Origin: Deinococcus deserti VCD115
Lineage (GTDB): Bacteria; Deinococcota; Deinococci; Deinococcales; Deinococcaceae
Length of the DNA stretch: 64,000 nt
Direction of reading: 5' to 3'
NCBI RefSeq assembly: GCF_000020685.1
Contig: NC_012529.1
Span: 62,001 to 126,000 of the forward strand
Each line of letters opens with the position of its first letter. The stretch's first letter is position 1. Made by a program: the position numbers and the translations under genes. Positions 36,703-45,714 of the stretch are shown here, piece after piece. The notes under the pieces are model-generated. The model was not told the origin of the DNA, did not search any database, and was given only the letters and a program-made list of their open reading frames with translations.

Positions 36703-37230
36703 ATGACCCCACGTTTTGATTTCCAGCCCACGCTGTCAGGAGCCCGGGTGACGCTGCGGCCCTTGAAAGAACAGGATTTCGGCCCTCTGTACGCTGCGGC
36801 CTCCGACCCGCTGATCTGGGAGCAGCACCCGGACAACCGGCACGAACCGGCTGTCTTCCGTGCCTACTTTGACGGCATGCTCGCTTCTGGCGGAGCACTT
36901 CTGGCCACTGAGGCCAGCACCGGCACCGTGATCGGTGCGTCACGCTTTCACTCCAGGGATATCCATCCTCACAGCCTCGAAATCGGTTGGACCTTCCTGG
37001 CCCGTTCATACTGGGGCGGCACCTACAACGGCGACATGAAGCGCCTGATGCTTGGGCATGCGTTCCACTTTGTGGATCATGTGGTGTTCCTGGTTGCCTC
37101 ACAGAACCTGCGCTCTCAACGGGCAGTGCAGAAGATCGGTGGTCAGCTGCAGGAGCACCTGACCGAAGGGAGAGACCAGGGATATCTGGTCTTCCGTGTG
37201 GACCGGTCGACCTGGGCGGGATCACCCTGA
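36703..37230 (+). CDS. GNAT N-acetyltransferase (RimJ/RimL-like)
   Basis: 175 aa. The GNAT fold includes RVTLRPLKEQDFGPLYAAAS at the start, IGASRFHSRDIHPHSLEIGWTFL, the acetyl-CoA loop region YWGGTYNGDMKRLML, and the late strand VFLVASQNLRSQRAVQKIGG. This layout matches RimJ/RimL-type acetyltransferases acting on protein N-termini or small amines. AGAAGG upstream is the ribosome-binding site. It is divergent from the MFS pump, so joint involvement in resistance is possible. Confidence 0.85.
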   Translation: MTPRFDFQPTLSGARVTLRPLKEQDFGPLYAAASDPLIWEQHPDNRHEPAVFRAYFDGMLASGGALLATEASTGTVIGASRFHSRDIHPHSLEIGWTFLARSYWGGTYNGDMKRLMLGHAFHFVDHVVFLVASQNLRSQRAVQKIGGQLQEHLTEGRDQGYLVFRVDRSTWAGSP

Positions 37231-37440
37231 TCAGGGGAGCAAACTCTGCCAGAAAGTACCTGAAGAGCTGATCCCGCACCAGCCGGAGACGGGACCGTGG
37301 TCCAGCCGCCCCACCTTTGGGACAGCGTCTGGGAATACCTGACCTAAGCATGAGCCTAATGGCGCATCTCATGAGCGTTATGTGAGGATGACCCGATATG
37401 GCGTAGATGGAGATAAGCCCTCACGATAGGAGGCACCATC

Positions 37441-37740
37441 ATGACTGATCGCAGAATCCACACCGCCGAGTTCAAGCGAGACGCAGTGCAGCTTGCTCGA
37501 ACGAGCGGCAACCTGTCGGGCACCGCGCGTGACCTGGGCATCAACAGCTCCCTGCTGCGCAAATGGATGAATGCTGAGCAGGAGAAGGGCGAGTTGGCAT
37601 TCCCTGGTCAGGGCAAACAGCTCCTCACTCCAGAGCAACAGGAGATACAACGGCTTCGCAAGGAGAACGAAATCCTGCGACAGGAGCGCGAGATCCTAAA
37701 AAAGGCGGCAGCCTTCTTCGCCAAAGAAACCACACGCTGA
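37441..37740 (+). CDS. IS3 transposase OrfA
   Basis: 99 aa. Helix-turn-helix of the transposase-8 type (RRIHTAEFKRDAVQLARTSG, then TARDLGINSSLLRKWM) binds the IS ends. A leucine-zipper-like coiled coil follows (EIQRLRKENEILRQEREILK). It ends at 37740 and provides the N-terminus of the OrfAB fusion through frameshifting. Confidence 0.93.
   Translation: MTDRRIHTAEFKRDAVQLARTSGNLSGTARDLGINSSLLRKWMNAEQEKGELAFPGQGKQLLTPEQQEIQRLRKENEILRQEREILKKAAAFFAKETTR
37698..37704 (+). promoter_or_regulatory. Programmed -1 frameshift site A-AAA-AAG
   Basis: In the orfA frame the codons read CTA AAA AAG, giving the canonical A AAA AAG heptamer. Slipping back one base enters the orfB frame, which is open from here to 38600. 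Confidence 0.85.
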
Positions 37741-37796
37741 GGTATGAATTCATCCAAGATCAACGCCCCGAGTACCGCCTGGACCTGCTGTGCCGG

Positions 37797-38600
37797 GTGC
37801 TGGAGGTCTCGGTGAGCGGGTACCACAGCTGGCGAAGAAGGCCGATCTGCGACCGCAAGGAAGAGGATGCGCTGCTCGAGCAGCGCATCCAGGAAGTGCA
37901 TCAACGTAGTAAACGCCGCTATGGGGCGCCACGCATTCACGCGGAGTTGCACGCTGGAGGAGTGCGCGTGTCCCGCAAGCGGGTGGCGCGTCTGATGCGT
38001 GCCAGTGGTCTGCGGGCCAAGGGAAAGCGCCGCTGGGTGCGGACCACGGAGAGCAGTCACACCATGGCCGTCTGCCCGAACCTGCTTGAGCGGCGGTTCG
38101 AGGTCTCGCAGCCGAACCAGGTCTGGGCGTTGGACCTGACGTATCTGCCCACGAAAGAGGGCTGGCTGTATCTCGCAGTCACCTTAGACCTGCATTCGCG
38201 AGCCGTGGTGGGTTACGCGATGGACATGCAGATGCCAGCCACCTTGCCACTGGCGGCCCTTCAGATGGCTGCTGGCCGACGTCTTCCGCCACCAGGCCTC
38301 CTTCATCACAGCGACAGGGGCAGTCAATACGCGAGTGGCATCTTTCAGGCAGAACTGGCCCGCATGCGGGCCAGGGGCAGTATGAGTCGTAAGGGGGATT
38401 GTTGGGACAACGCCGTGGTGGAAAGCTTCTTCAGCTCCCTGAAAAGGGAGTTGCTGGAGGACACCATCTTTGAGACCCGGGACGTGGCCCGACAAGCCGT
38501 ATTTGAATTCATCGAGGTCTTCTACAACCGTCAGCGTCGTCACTCGTCTCTTGGGTACTTGACGCCCCTGGAGTTCGAACGCCAAGCTACAGCTGCTTAA
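37797..38600 (+). CDS. IS3 transposase OrfB (DDE integrase)
   Basis: 267 aa from an internal GTG, but the same frame is open back to the slippery heptamer, so the active enzyme is the OrfAB fusion. HTH_21-like segment (YGAPRIHAELHAGGVRVSRKRV), then the rve integrase core with Asp in VWALDLTYLP, Asp in LLHHSDRGSQYAS and Glu in NAVVESFFSSLKRE; the C-terminus reads FYNRQRRHSSLGYLTP. All three acidic residues are intact, so the element could still transpose. Confidence 0.93.
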   Translation: MLEVSVSGYHSWRRRPICDRKEEDALLEQRIQEVHQRSKRRYGAPRIHAELHAGGVRVSRKRVARLMRASGLRAKGKRRWVRTTESSHTMAVCPNLLERRFEVSQPNQVWALDLTYLPTKEGWLYLAVTLDLHSRAVVGYAMDMQMPATLPLAALQMAAGRRLPPPGLLHHSDRGSQYASGIFQAELARMRARGSMSRKGDCWDNAVVESFFSSLKRELLEDTIFETRDVARQAVFEFIEVFYNRQRRHSSLGYLTPLEFERQATAA

Positions 38601-38639
38601 CTTCAGCTACGCAATATCGGGCCAGGCCCAATGGACCAG

Positions 38640-38645
38640 TAGGCT
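38640..38645 (+). promoter_or_regulatory. -10 hexamer upstream of MBL gene
   Basis: TAGGCT lies 7 nt before ATG 38653. A -35 at normal spacing would fall at 38617-38622, inside the IS3 terminal repeat, so the insertion has replaced it. Confidence 0.45.
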
Positions 38646-38652
38646 GGCGGTT

Positions 38653-39804
38653 ATGTTGCAGGCGCAGGTACTTGGACGTCCAGGGGAAGACAACGCGCTT
38701 TGGGTGACGGCTGACAGCGGCCAGGGCCGGAAGCGGCTGCTGCTCGACTGCGGCGCGGGAACGCTGACAGCTCTTCCCTTTGCTGAATTTCAGGCCGTAG
38801 ACCACCTGTTGTTTTCCCACCTGCATATGGATCACGTGGGCGGCTTTGATGACTTCTTCCGGGCAACGTTCGACCGCGCCGGTCGCGAGAATCACGTGTG
38901 GGGTCCTCCTGGGACGGCCCAGATCCTGTCCCACCGCTTTCAGGGCTACTGGTGGAACTTTGCCCCGGAGCTGCGCGGGACCTGGCTGGTACACGACGTA
39001 TCAGCCGAGGAGGTGCAGTCCTTTCGTTTCGAGGCGCATGAGGCCTTTGCTGTTATGCACTGTGCTGGCACTCGTGGCCATCAGGGAACGATTATTCAGA
39101 CGGCCGAGGTCAGCGTTCAGGTGGTGCCGCTCCTCCATCACGGAACCAGCCTGGGCTTCATCCTGCGTGAGCCCGACCGGCTGACTGTGGACCGCGAAGC
39201 CCTAGCTCAATCGAAGTTGAGCCCAGGACCCTGGTTGACACAGCTGAAGCATGGTGTGAGTGGAAAGCTGGAGATTCAAGGCACCGTCCACGACGCCGCC
39301 GCGCTGGCCGCCAAGCTGATGTCTCGCGAGCCCGGAGACAGCCTCGCTTATTTCACGGACTTTCTGCTCGATGAGTCAGAACTTCGGCGCCTGAGCGTGG
39401 CGCTGCAGAATGTACAGAGTCTCTACGCAGAGGCGCAGTACGCTCCTGAAGACTCTGAACTGGCCTGTCGCCACCATCACACCACGGTCAGTCAGGTCGC
39501 TCGTCTGGCTGCCGCGGCTGAGGTGAAACACCTGACCCTTCTGCACCTGTCACGACGCTACCGTCCGGACCGTTGGAATGATCTGCTGGGGACTGTCAGA
39601 CAAACCTTTCCGTCGGCGAGCTTTCCTGACGGCTGGATACCATCAAGCACGAACCTGCCGCAGGAATGCTGGATTGCCTGGAATCAGAGTCACCAGAAGC
39701 TCCCTTCCGACGGTGGAAGCCAATTTAGAGGAAAGGACTCGATCAACAAAATGTCATTCCGCGGCATCTGCGCCGGGGCTGCTCTGTCCACTCTGCTGGG
39801 ATAA
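38653..39804 (+). CDS. Metallo-beta-lactamase-fold hydrolase (RNase Z-like)
   Basis: 383 aa, cytosolic. The metal-binding box is H56-L-H58-M-D60-H61 (SHLHMDHVGG). Later ligands are the His in LLHHGTSLGFI, Asp in AYFTDFLLDE and the terminal His in LTLLHLSRRY, in the order of the ElaC/RNase Z branch; ACRHHHTTVSQV is also typical. About 60 residues at the C-terminus look unrelated. It may be a phosphodiesterase. It starts 28 nt after the IS3 element, which may affect its expression. Confidence 0.85.
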   Translation: MLQAQVLGRPGEDNALWVTADSGQGRKRLLLDCGAGTLTALPFAEFQAVDHLLFSHLHMDHVGGFDDFFRATFDRAGRENHVWGPPGTAQILSHRFQGYWWNFAPELRGTWLVHDVSAEEVQSFRFEAHEAFAVMHCAGTRGHQGTIIQTAEVSVQVVPLLHHGTSLGFILREPDRLTVDREALAQSKLSPGPWLTQLKHGVSGKLEIQGTVHDAAALAAKLMSREPGDSLAYFTDFLLDESELRRLSVALQNVQSLYAEAQYAPEDSELACRHHHTTVSQVARLAAAAEVKHLTLLHLSRRYRPDRWNDLLGTVRQTFPSASFPDGWIPSSTNLPQECWIAWNQSHQKLPSDGGSQFRGKDSINKMSFRGICAGAALSTLLG

Positions 39805-39922
39805 CTTCGCGGAAGCGTTTTTACCTCTGGCGGTACGTGAGGGGGAGCGAAGGATTATCGTGGCCTCTGAGGTCAGCCTGCTCTGGAGGCTGCCTTGATA
39901 CTCCTGTGACCAGCAAAAAGGG

Positions 39923-39955
39923 AGAACGTCGCCGAGAGATTCTCGGCGACGTTCT
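39923..39955 (-). terminator. Strong terminator, 15-bp stem
   Basis: A perfect 15-bp stem (AGAACGTCGCCGAGA/TCTCGGCGACGTTCT) with a 3-nt loop. On the minus strand it is followed by CCCTTTTTGC. It lies 27 nt past the small secreted-peptide gene; it could also stop the MBL transcript from the other side. Confidence 0.85.
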
Positions 39956-39982
39956 ATTGATATGTTCTCTGTCGTCAGGTGC

Positions 39983-40111
39983 TTATTTGACGGTAGGCTG
40001 GGTGGTGACGGGTTCAGGGGTGCTGCTGACCCACGCCCCAAAAGAGCCGGCGCTGGCTCCGGGAGCGGCGAGCAGGGTCATAGCGAGAACGGCAATGATG
40101 AAGTGGCGCAT
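39983..40111 (-). CDS. 42-aa secreted peptide
   Basis: Starts at ATG 40111 with AAGGAG 6 nt upstream and ends TAA. Residues 1-21 are a textbook signal peptide (MRHFIIAVLAMTLLAAPGAS, then AG). The mature part is about 20 residues, rich in Pro and Thr (FGAWVSSTPEPVTTQPT). It has its own strong terminator. No family recognised; a secreted peptide, or a leader for processing. Its size puts it below common annotation cut-offs. Confidence 0.65.
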   Translation of the reverse strand: MRHFIIAVLAMTLLAAPGASAGSFGAWVSSTPEPVTTQPTVK

Positions 40112-40278
40112 AGTAGGCTCCTTGAAGATGAGGTGGGCCGCAATGTACAGACGGTTGGCCTGGGAAAGCGCGATCCAGCTTCGTCTGAATTGACGGGAAG
40201 ACGATCCGAATCAGGAAGTGGTCCCTGAAAACGGCTGTACCTTTTCTGGGGAAAAGGTCCCTGCTTCACCCGCCGGCA

Positions 40279-40367
40279 AAACAAAACCGACGTATGAAAC
40301 GTCGGTCGCACCACTAGCTCCATGTTCGATAGGTGCCCGGTTACATCGAACATTTCATTGCTTCGTG
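40279..40367 (-). ncRNA. Candidate structured small RNA
   Basis: Minus strand. A promoter-like pair TTGACC (40401-40396) and GAGAAT (40378-40373), 17 nt apart, would start transcription near 40367. The transcript of about 90 nt folds into a 9-bp perfect hairpin (ATGTTCGAT at 40353-40345 with ATCGAACAT at 40330-40322) and then a rho-independent terminator: an 8-bp stem ACCGACGT/ACGTCGGT (40306-40286) followed by TTTGTTTTG. No good reading frame fits inside. It lies upstream of the 42-aa peptide gene, so a regulated leader (attenuator) is the alternative. Confidence 0.55.
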
Positions 40368-40401
40368 CCGTTATTCTCATACAAAACTTCACAATGGTCA
40401 A

Positions 40402-40865
40402 CCCTTGCGCATATTTATCTAATCTTAATACTTAATAGAGCTCTCAGCAGAACTCTAGTCTCCTCAGGATTGGTTATGAGACCTGAAAGAAAGCAATGAC
40501 CAGCCTTATAGCGGTCGTTGTGCACAGCAAAACTTACCAAGAAGAAGCAAATTCTCTGCCTACATGTAGAACCATCTAAGGGTTGGCTGATCATTCTAAA
40601 ACCCTGGACTCTTCGTCCCTGACTTTAGCGTGGCCTCACAGATAGGAATTTTCGGTCCACGACACGAATGAAAAAGCTAAAGGTAAAAATTGGCCCTGGT
40701 GACTATGGCTGAAAAACAACCCACTCCCAGGACACTTGAAAACAGTAGGGCACAGGCTATGAGGGCAACAGGCACCCTCTACGCACAGAAGCGTGTCACG
40801 TCGACTAAACGCCGGGCCTGGCACCGTGGTCCAGATTTGGCCAAATCATGCCCTTGGGCGAACAT
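40402..40865. other. AT-rich intergenic region
   Basis: About 460 bases, clearly more AT-rich than the surroundings (for example 40410-40440 and 40660-40690). No coding frame with motifs was seen. It separates the small-RNA locus from the end of the large signalling gene and may be acquired or non-coding sequence. Confidence 0.4.
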
Positions 40866-43800
40866 TCAGGAAGCGACGCGATTGCGGCCGCCATGCTTGG
40901 CCTCGTACAGTTTCTCGTCGACCAACGAGAGCAGGCGTTCGTGGTTGGCGACATCCATTCGGCCACAAACACCAAGCGAGAGCGTGACGTGCAGCTTTGG
41001 ATGAATCTCCCGCCAGGGATATTCCTCAACCAGGCGCCGGATACGTTCGGCCACTTCTATTGCCTGAGGCACCGTCGTGTCCGGGAGAATAATCAGAAAT
41101 TCCTCGCCACCGTATCGCCCCACCAGATCATGGGCCCGGCAGGTTGCCTTGAACAGCTTGGCGATCCGCCGCAGCACCTCGTCGCCCACAGGGTGGGAGA
41201 ACTTGTCGTTAACGGCCTTAAAATGGTCGATATCGATCATCAACAGGGAAAGCGTACGGTGCGTCTGACGGTGCCTGGAGTGTTCTGTCGCCAGCGCTTC
41301 TTCGATATACCGTCGGTTGTAGACGCCCGTCAGGCCGTCCTCCCGGGACTGGCGTTGCAGCACCTTGGTCTGCTCCTGTAGCGCTGCCAGCAGGGCTGTC
41401 TTTTCCTGGTTTGCCTGTTCAAGCGCCACATTGGTGGTGGCCAGTTCCATACTGCGGCTCTGGAAGGAGTTGGATTCCATGCGTACCCGGTCCGAATGGT
41501 GCCCGATGGTAAGCGCCAGAGCCCGCCGGCCATTGTCCTGCCGGAACTGCTCAACTTCCAGCGTGTGCGCCTGTTCCTGAAAGGCCAGGGCCTGTTCTGC
41601 GTCCCCCCGGGCCTTGTACAGCCGGACGTACTCGCGACATGCCTGTTCGGCGACTGCCTTCAGGTCGTGCTGCTGAGCCAGGTTCAGGGTACCTTCCAGC
41701 AGGCGCTCGCCTTCTTCGAGCTCACCATGCCGCAGCAGGCTGCAGGCCGCGTACAGCCTGCTCCAGGCAACCTGGGCTGCCATGCGCGGTTCGGAAGGCT
41801 CTCCCGTGTCCCACGCCGCCTCATACAGGCCCTTTGCATTGCTCCAGTCCCCCAGCGCCTCCAAGGCACGCGCCGTAATGGTGAGAGCATGAACCTGCAC
41901 GGCCGCTGCTCCACCACTTGCAGCTAGCGCGAGTGCCCGGCGCCCCTCGAAGGCGGCTTCTTCGTAATGCCCCAGTCCGAAGTGCAGCTCGGCCAGCTCG
42001 GCATGGCACGACGCGGCCGCTTTCAGGTCTGTCAGACCATCGAACAGTGAGCCCGCGCCCTTGATCGATTCCAGCGCCTGCTCGTGCCGGCCCTCAAGGG
42101 TGCGGTAGACCTGACCAAGGTCAAAGAGTGCCTGGGCTTCCCCCGCCTGGTCATGAAGCATTCTGGACACCTCAAGACTCAGCTGCCCGTACGCCAGCGC
42201 ACGTTCAGGATCGAGCAGCTGCGCGTAGATCCGGCCCAGCTGCACAGCACAGTCTCGTTTCAGCACAAGGTCCGGGAGCTGTTCAGCGCACATCCGGGCC
42301 TTGGTCAGTAAGTCCACGGCTTCGGAGTACTGGTGCTGCGCCGCGTGCGCGTACGCAAGATTACGCTGCGCGTAGCCGACGCCTGAAGCGTACCCGTACT
42401 GGTGAGCCAGCTCAAGTGCCTGCAGGCTCGGCCCGATGAGCGCTTCTGGACCTTCGTCGCGAACCTGCCAGGCTCCTTTGATAAGTGCATCGATATAGGG
42501 AATGACATTGTCGAACGACGAGTTGTGGATCTCAAAAGGAAGATCGGGGCCAGCTGCGCCAGGAATCAGCGGTGGAGCGTCGTCAGCGTGCTCCGCCTGG
42601 GAATTCAGCCGGTCATCGAGTTGTTCCAGAACCCCGTTCTCAACCAGCTGTACAAACGCCTCGACAGCCGCCGGGTCAAACTGCCGGCCGGCCTGGGCTC
42701 GCAATTCGGCCAGCGCGTCTTCAGAGCTCCAGGCTCCTTTGTAAGGCCGCTCACTGGTCAGTGCGTCCCAGACGTCCGCCACGGCAACAAGTCGGCCAAC
42801 CAGCGGAATATCCTGGCCGGAAAGCCGCCTGGGATAGCCCTGTCCGTCCCAGCGTTCATGGTGGGTCAGGGCAATCTGCTCAGCGAGGTGCATGAGCTCG
42901 GTACGTCCACCCTGGAGTACACGCGCGCCGATGATCGTGTGGTGCTTCATGACCTCGTACTCTTCGGGGGTGAACTTGCCCGGTTTCAGCAGAATGGTAT
43001 CCGGAATCCCGATTTTGCCCACATCGTGCAGGCGGGCTGCCAGCCGGATCAGTTCGACCTTCGGCGCGGGGAGCCCGAGTGCTTCGGCCAGCAGCGCCGT
43101 GATATTGCCTACCCGGTAGGTGTGCAGGCCCGTTTTGTCGTCACGGTACTCGGCCGCCAGGCCCAGTCGGTTCACGATTTCCAGCTGCGCGCGCTCAAGC
43201 TCGGCGGTGCGCTCCTGGACTTCCTTTTCGGCATCCTGGCGCGCTTTCAGCGAGACATCGTTGAGCTGACGGTAGATGTCAGCCTGGTAGCGGGCTTTTT
43301 CCAGTTCAAGCTGGCCGGTGAGGTTGCGGAGCCGGCGCTCGTTATCGGTCCGGAACAGATCTCGCTGAAGCTCCGTGACCACCAGCAGATGCGAGGCGGC
43401 TTCTGTATCCTGACCGGCTCCCATCAGGGCCCGCGCCAGTTGCTCGTGAGCTTCGAGCGCCTGACGTTTCAGGGCCATAGTGTCCGCAAACTTCAGGGCG
43501 CGGCGCAGCAGAGGTATGGCCTGCTGGTGCTGCCCGCTGGCAGCATACAGGGAGCCGAGGTGCGTCAGGACGCTGGCCTGACTCGAGGTATCGTCAGCTG
43601 CCAGGGACAATTGCAGTGCCTGGTTGAGTGCCTTGAAAGCCTGGTCTGTCTCGCCCATCAGGGCGTACGTCTGACCAATGTTATCCAGCACCTCTGCTTC
43701 TTCATGAAGCGCGCTGCCACCTTGCGTGGACCTCTCGCGGCGCATCCCATCACTCTGTGTCACATGCAGGGCCTGCATGAACGCATCAAGCGCCTGGCTG

Positions 43801-44669
43801 AACTGCTTGCGCTCGCGGTGAATCAGCCCGAGTTCCGAGTGACCGGCCGCAAGGCTGACGTAGATTCCAGCCTTATCGAGATGCCGGGCCTGTTCGGCAA
43901 TTTCTACGCCCCTGTTCAGCGAGTCGACGGCATTGTCAGTTTCCCCCAGCTCCCTGTAGACCTTTCCGACGTTCACCAGACAGGCGCTCAGCAGGCCGTC
44001 CATGGCCATTTCGTTGGTGCGCAGAAATTCCAGACAGCGCATAAAGCTGTTCAGTGCCTGCACAAAGTCACCGTCCGCTTCGTAAATCAGGCCGATGTTA
44101 TTCAGGCATTTGGCATGTCCTGCCTTATCGCCGAGCAATAACCGCACTTCACCGCTGTGCTGCAGGCTGCTGCTGGCATCCGCATGCCGTCCTTGACGGA
44201 ACAACACCATAGCCTTGGTGAGCAAAGCTTCGGCCAGAGTCGTGGTGGGTTCGTCCTGAGAGGCATCGATGATGTCGTCGCAGAGGCGCAGCGCCTCATC
44301 AGACCGGTTGCTGGAGAGTGCCAATCCGGCGCGTAGAAGCTGGACTTCACAGTATCCGTTGGTTTGGGCGCTCTGAAGATAGCGGTCGGCCGCGAGTGCA
44401 GCGAGTGACTGCGCGTGCTCCGTGTCGCCGAGTTCCAGAAGGCTGAGAAGCTGCGTGTGTAGGGCACTGGCCTGAGATGCCAGGTCACCCAGTTTCTCGG
44501 CCTGCGCAAGAAGGCTGCCTGCCTCGCGATAAGCTCCCTGCGGGTCCTCTTTTACCCGGTCCCGAGCTTGAGCGTTTTGAAGGCGTAACTCTTCTGCCCA
44601 GCTGGTCGTAGCGAGAGCCTCGAGGGGGTTGGTTAAGTTTCCAGGCTCGCTACACGATTCGGTCGTCAT
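40866..44669 (-). CDS. TPR / HD-GYP / TPR / GGDEF signalling protein
   Basis: 1267 aa, soluble. N-terminal TPR array (about 30-420, for example AKCLNNIGLIYEADGDFVQAL), a coiled coil, then an HD-GYP domain (about 500-690) with HDVGKIGIPD and HHERWDGQGYP. A second TPR-like array follows (about 720-1040), a coiled coil, and a C-terminal GGDEF cyclase with RYGGEEF near residue 1189 and I-site RAHD five residues before it. Thus one chain carries both a c-di-GMP phosphodiesterase and a cyclase, each with intact signature residues, controlled by TPR protein-binding modules. It is monocistronic. Confidence 0.93.
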   Translation of the reverse strand: MTTESCSEPGNLTNPLEALATTSWAEELRLQNAQARDRVKEDPQGAYREAGSLLAQAEKLGDLASQASALHTQLLSLLELGDTEHAQSLAALAADRYLQSAQTNGYCEVQLLRAGLALSSNRSDEALRLCDDIIDASQDEPTTTLAEALLTKAMVLFRQGRHADASSSLQHSGEVRLLLGDKAGHAKCLNNIGLIYEADGDFVQALNSFMRCLEFLRTNEMAMDGLLSACLVNVGKVYRELGETDNAVDSLNRGVEIAEQARHLDKAGIYVSLAAGHSELGLIHRERKQFSQALDAFMQALHVTQSDGMRRERSTQGGSALHEEAEVLDNIGQTYALMGETDQAFKALNQALQLSLAADDTSSQASVLTHLGSLYAASGQHQQAIPLLRRALKFADTMALKRQALEAHEQLARALMGAGQDTEAASHLLVVTELQRDLFRTDNERRLRNLTGQLELEKARYQADIYRQLNDVSLKARQDAEKEVQERTAELERAQLEIVNRLGLAAEYRDDKTGLHTYRVGNITALLAEALGLPAPKVELIRLAARLHDVGKIGIPDTILLKPGKFTPEEYEVMKHHTIIGARVLQGGRTELMHLAEQIALTHHERWDGQGYPRRLSGQDIPLVGRLVAVADVWDALTSERPYKGAWSSEDALAELRAQAGRQFDPAAVEAFVQLVENGVLEQLDDRLNSQAEHADDAPPLIPGAAGPDLPFEIHNSSFDNVIPYIDALIKGAWQVRDEGPEALIGPSLQALELAHQYGYASGVGYAQRNLAYAHAAQHQYSEAVDLLTKARMCAEQLPDLVLKRDCAVQLGRIYAQLLDPERALAYGQLSLEVSRMLHDQAGEAQALFDLGQVYRTLEGRHEQALESIKGAGSLFDGLTDLKAAASCHAELAELHFGLGHYEEAAFEGRRALALAASGGAAAVQVHALTITARALEALGDWSNAKGLYEAAWDTGEPSEPRMAAQVAWSRLYAACSLLRHGELEEGERLLEGTLNLAQQHDLKAVAEQACREYVRLYKARGDAEQALAFQEQAHTLEVEQFRQDNGRRALALTIGHHSDRVRMESNSFQSRSMELATTNVALEQANQEKTALLAALQEQTKVLQRQSREDGLTGVYNRRYIEEALATEHSRHRQTHRTLSLLMIDIDHFKAVNDKFSHPVGDEVLRRIAKLFKATCRAHDLVGRYGGEEFLIILPDTTVPQAIEVAERIRRLVEEYPWREIHPKLHVTLSLGVCGRMDVANHERLLSLVDEKLYEAKHGGRNRVAS

Positions 44670-45714
44670 GAAACCTCGGAAGGAGTTACAGGTACTCAGG
44701 TCGATCGGTCAACATTGCGCTACTTCACATGATACTGTCTTTATGAAAAAAACTATACCTTAATGAAGTCTCGTGATTTCCAATCCGTCGGAACGAAGCG
44801 CGGAAAGGGTCTGGAACCAAAACGCCCGACGTTGAGCAGTGCTAGACCGATGAATCAGAGAGGCGGTGAGCTTTGAGGGGAGACCCGACTCATGAGGTGC
44901 TTTAGGTTGAGAGGTCTCTTCCACATCATGCCCTACTCTCACTCACAGATCTCTAACGGGAACGATTAAAGCTCACGTGGCCTGTTGGATTCATGGGATA
45001 CGGTACAGAAATGCATCCAGATTACAGCTGCTCTAGTCAGCCGTGTCTCTGCCAAAGCTGTTTTGCAAGAACACTGAAGCTTAAGGCGGGATGGCAGACT
45101 GGCAGCCATGATGTCTGACCCCGGCAGGGTCTTATCACCCTTCAGGCGCGGGCTGAGGCATAAGAGCCAACTACGCTGGACAAACAGATGATGGCGTGCC
45201 TCAAGGCTGCGATCTGCCCGTAACAACAGACACCGCCCGCACGATCAGTGCCTGCCTTAACCTTTGACTGGTCTACGGGAGGGCAGACTCCAGATTGGAC
45301 AACAACGACGTCAGCCAGCTGCTGATACGCACGACTCGCTACAGCCTGAGTCCCTGGAGCGCACCCCTGTTTGGGGACTTCAGCCTGTATGCCAACTCCT
45401 GGATGCCCACAAAACGGGCTGGCCGGGTCGTGAGGAACCCCCCTTCCTTATTTGAGGCCAAGAGGTACGCAGTGTGCATCTCGCCTTGTCCGGCGGCCAG
45501 GGCTCTTGGCGCGGAAGCATTGAGGGGCCTACATAGGGCGAGATGAATCCATATCTGCTTTACCTATTGAGTGGCGCCCTATGCGGGTATCTGCCAGGCA
45601 GGCATCAAGGAAGTGCTGGGTCACCCTCCTGGGACGCCAATGACGCATGGCACGCTGGCAATCTCACCACTGGACCTCGCCCGTGGACCTGAAGACTAGA
45701 GGCTGGGAAAGACG
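44670..45714. other. Long intergenic region with gene debris
   Basis: About 1 kb. 44690-44770 is AT-rich and likely carries the promoter of the TPR/HD-GYP gene. A plus-strand stretch at about 45268-45546 has strongly GC-biased third positions and reads NDVSQLLIRTTRYSLSPW, then FGDFSLYANSWMPTKR; it is probably a remnant of a lost gene, since an in-frame TGA precedes it and no start or family is seen. The rest shows nothing. Confidence 0.35.

Larger units (their letters stand above)
37389..38624 (+). mobile_element. IS3-family insertion sequence, apparently intact
   Basis: 1236 bp with imperfect 26-bp terminal inverted repeats. The left end TGACCCGATATGGCGTAG and the right end (inverted) TGGCCCGATATTGCGTAG differ at only two positions here, and the element starts TG and ends CA as IS3 elements do. 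It has orfA and orfB with a -1 slippery heptamer. The 3 bases flanking each side (GGA and GGC) do not match, so no target duplication is evident. Confidence 0.88.
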
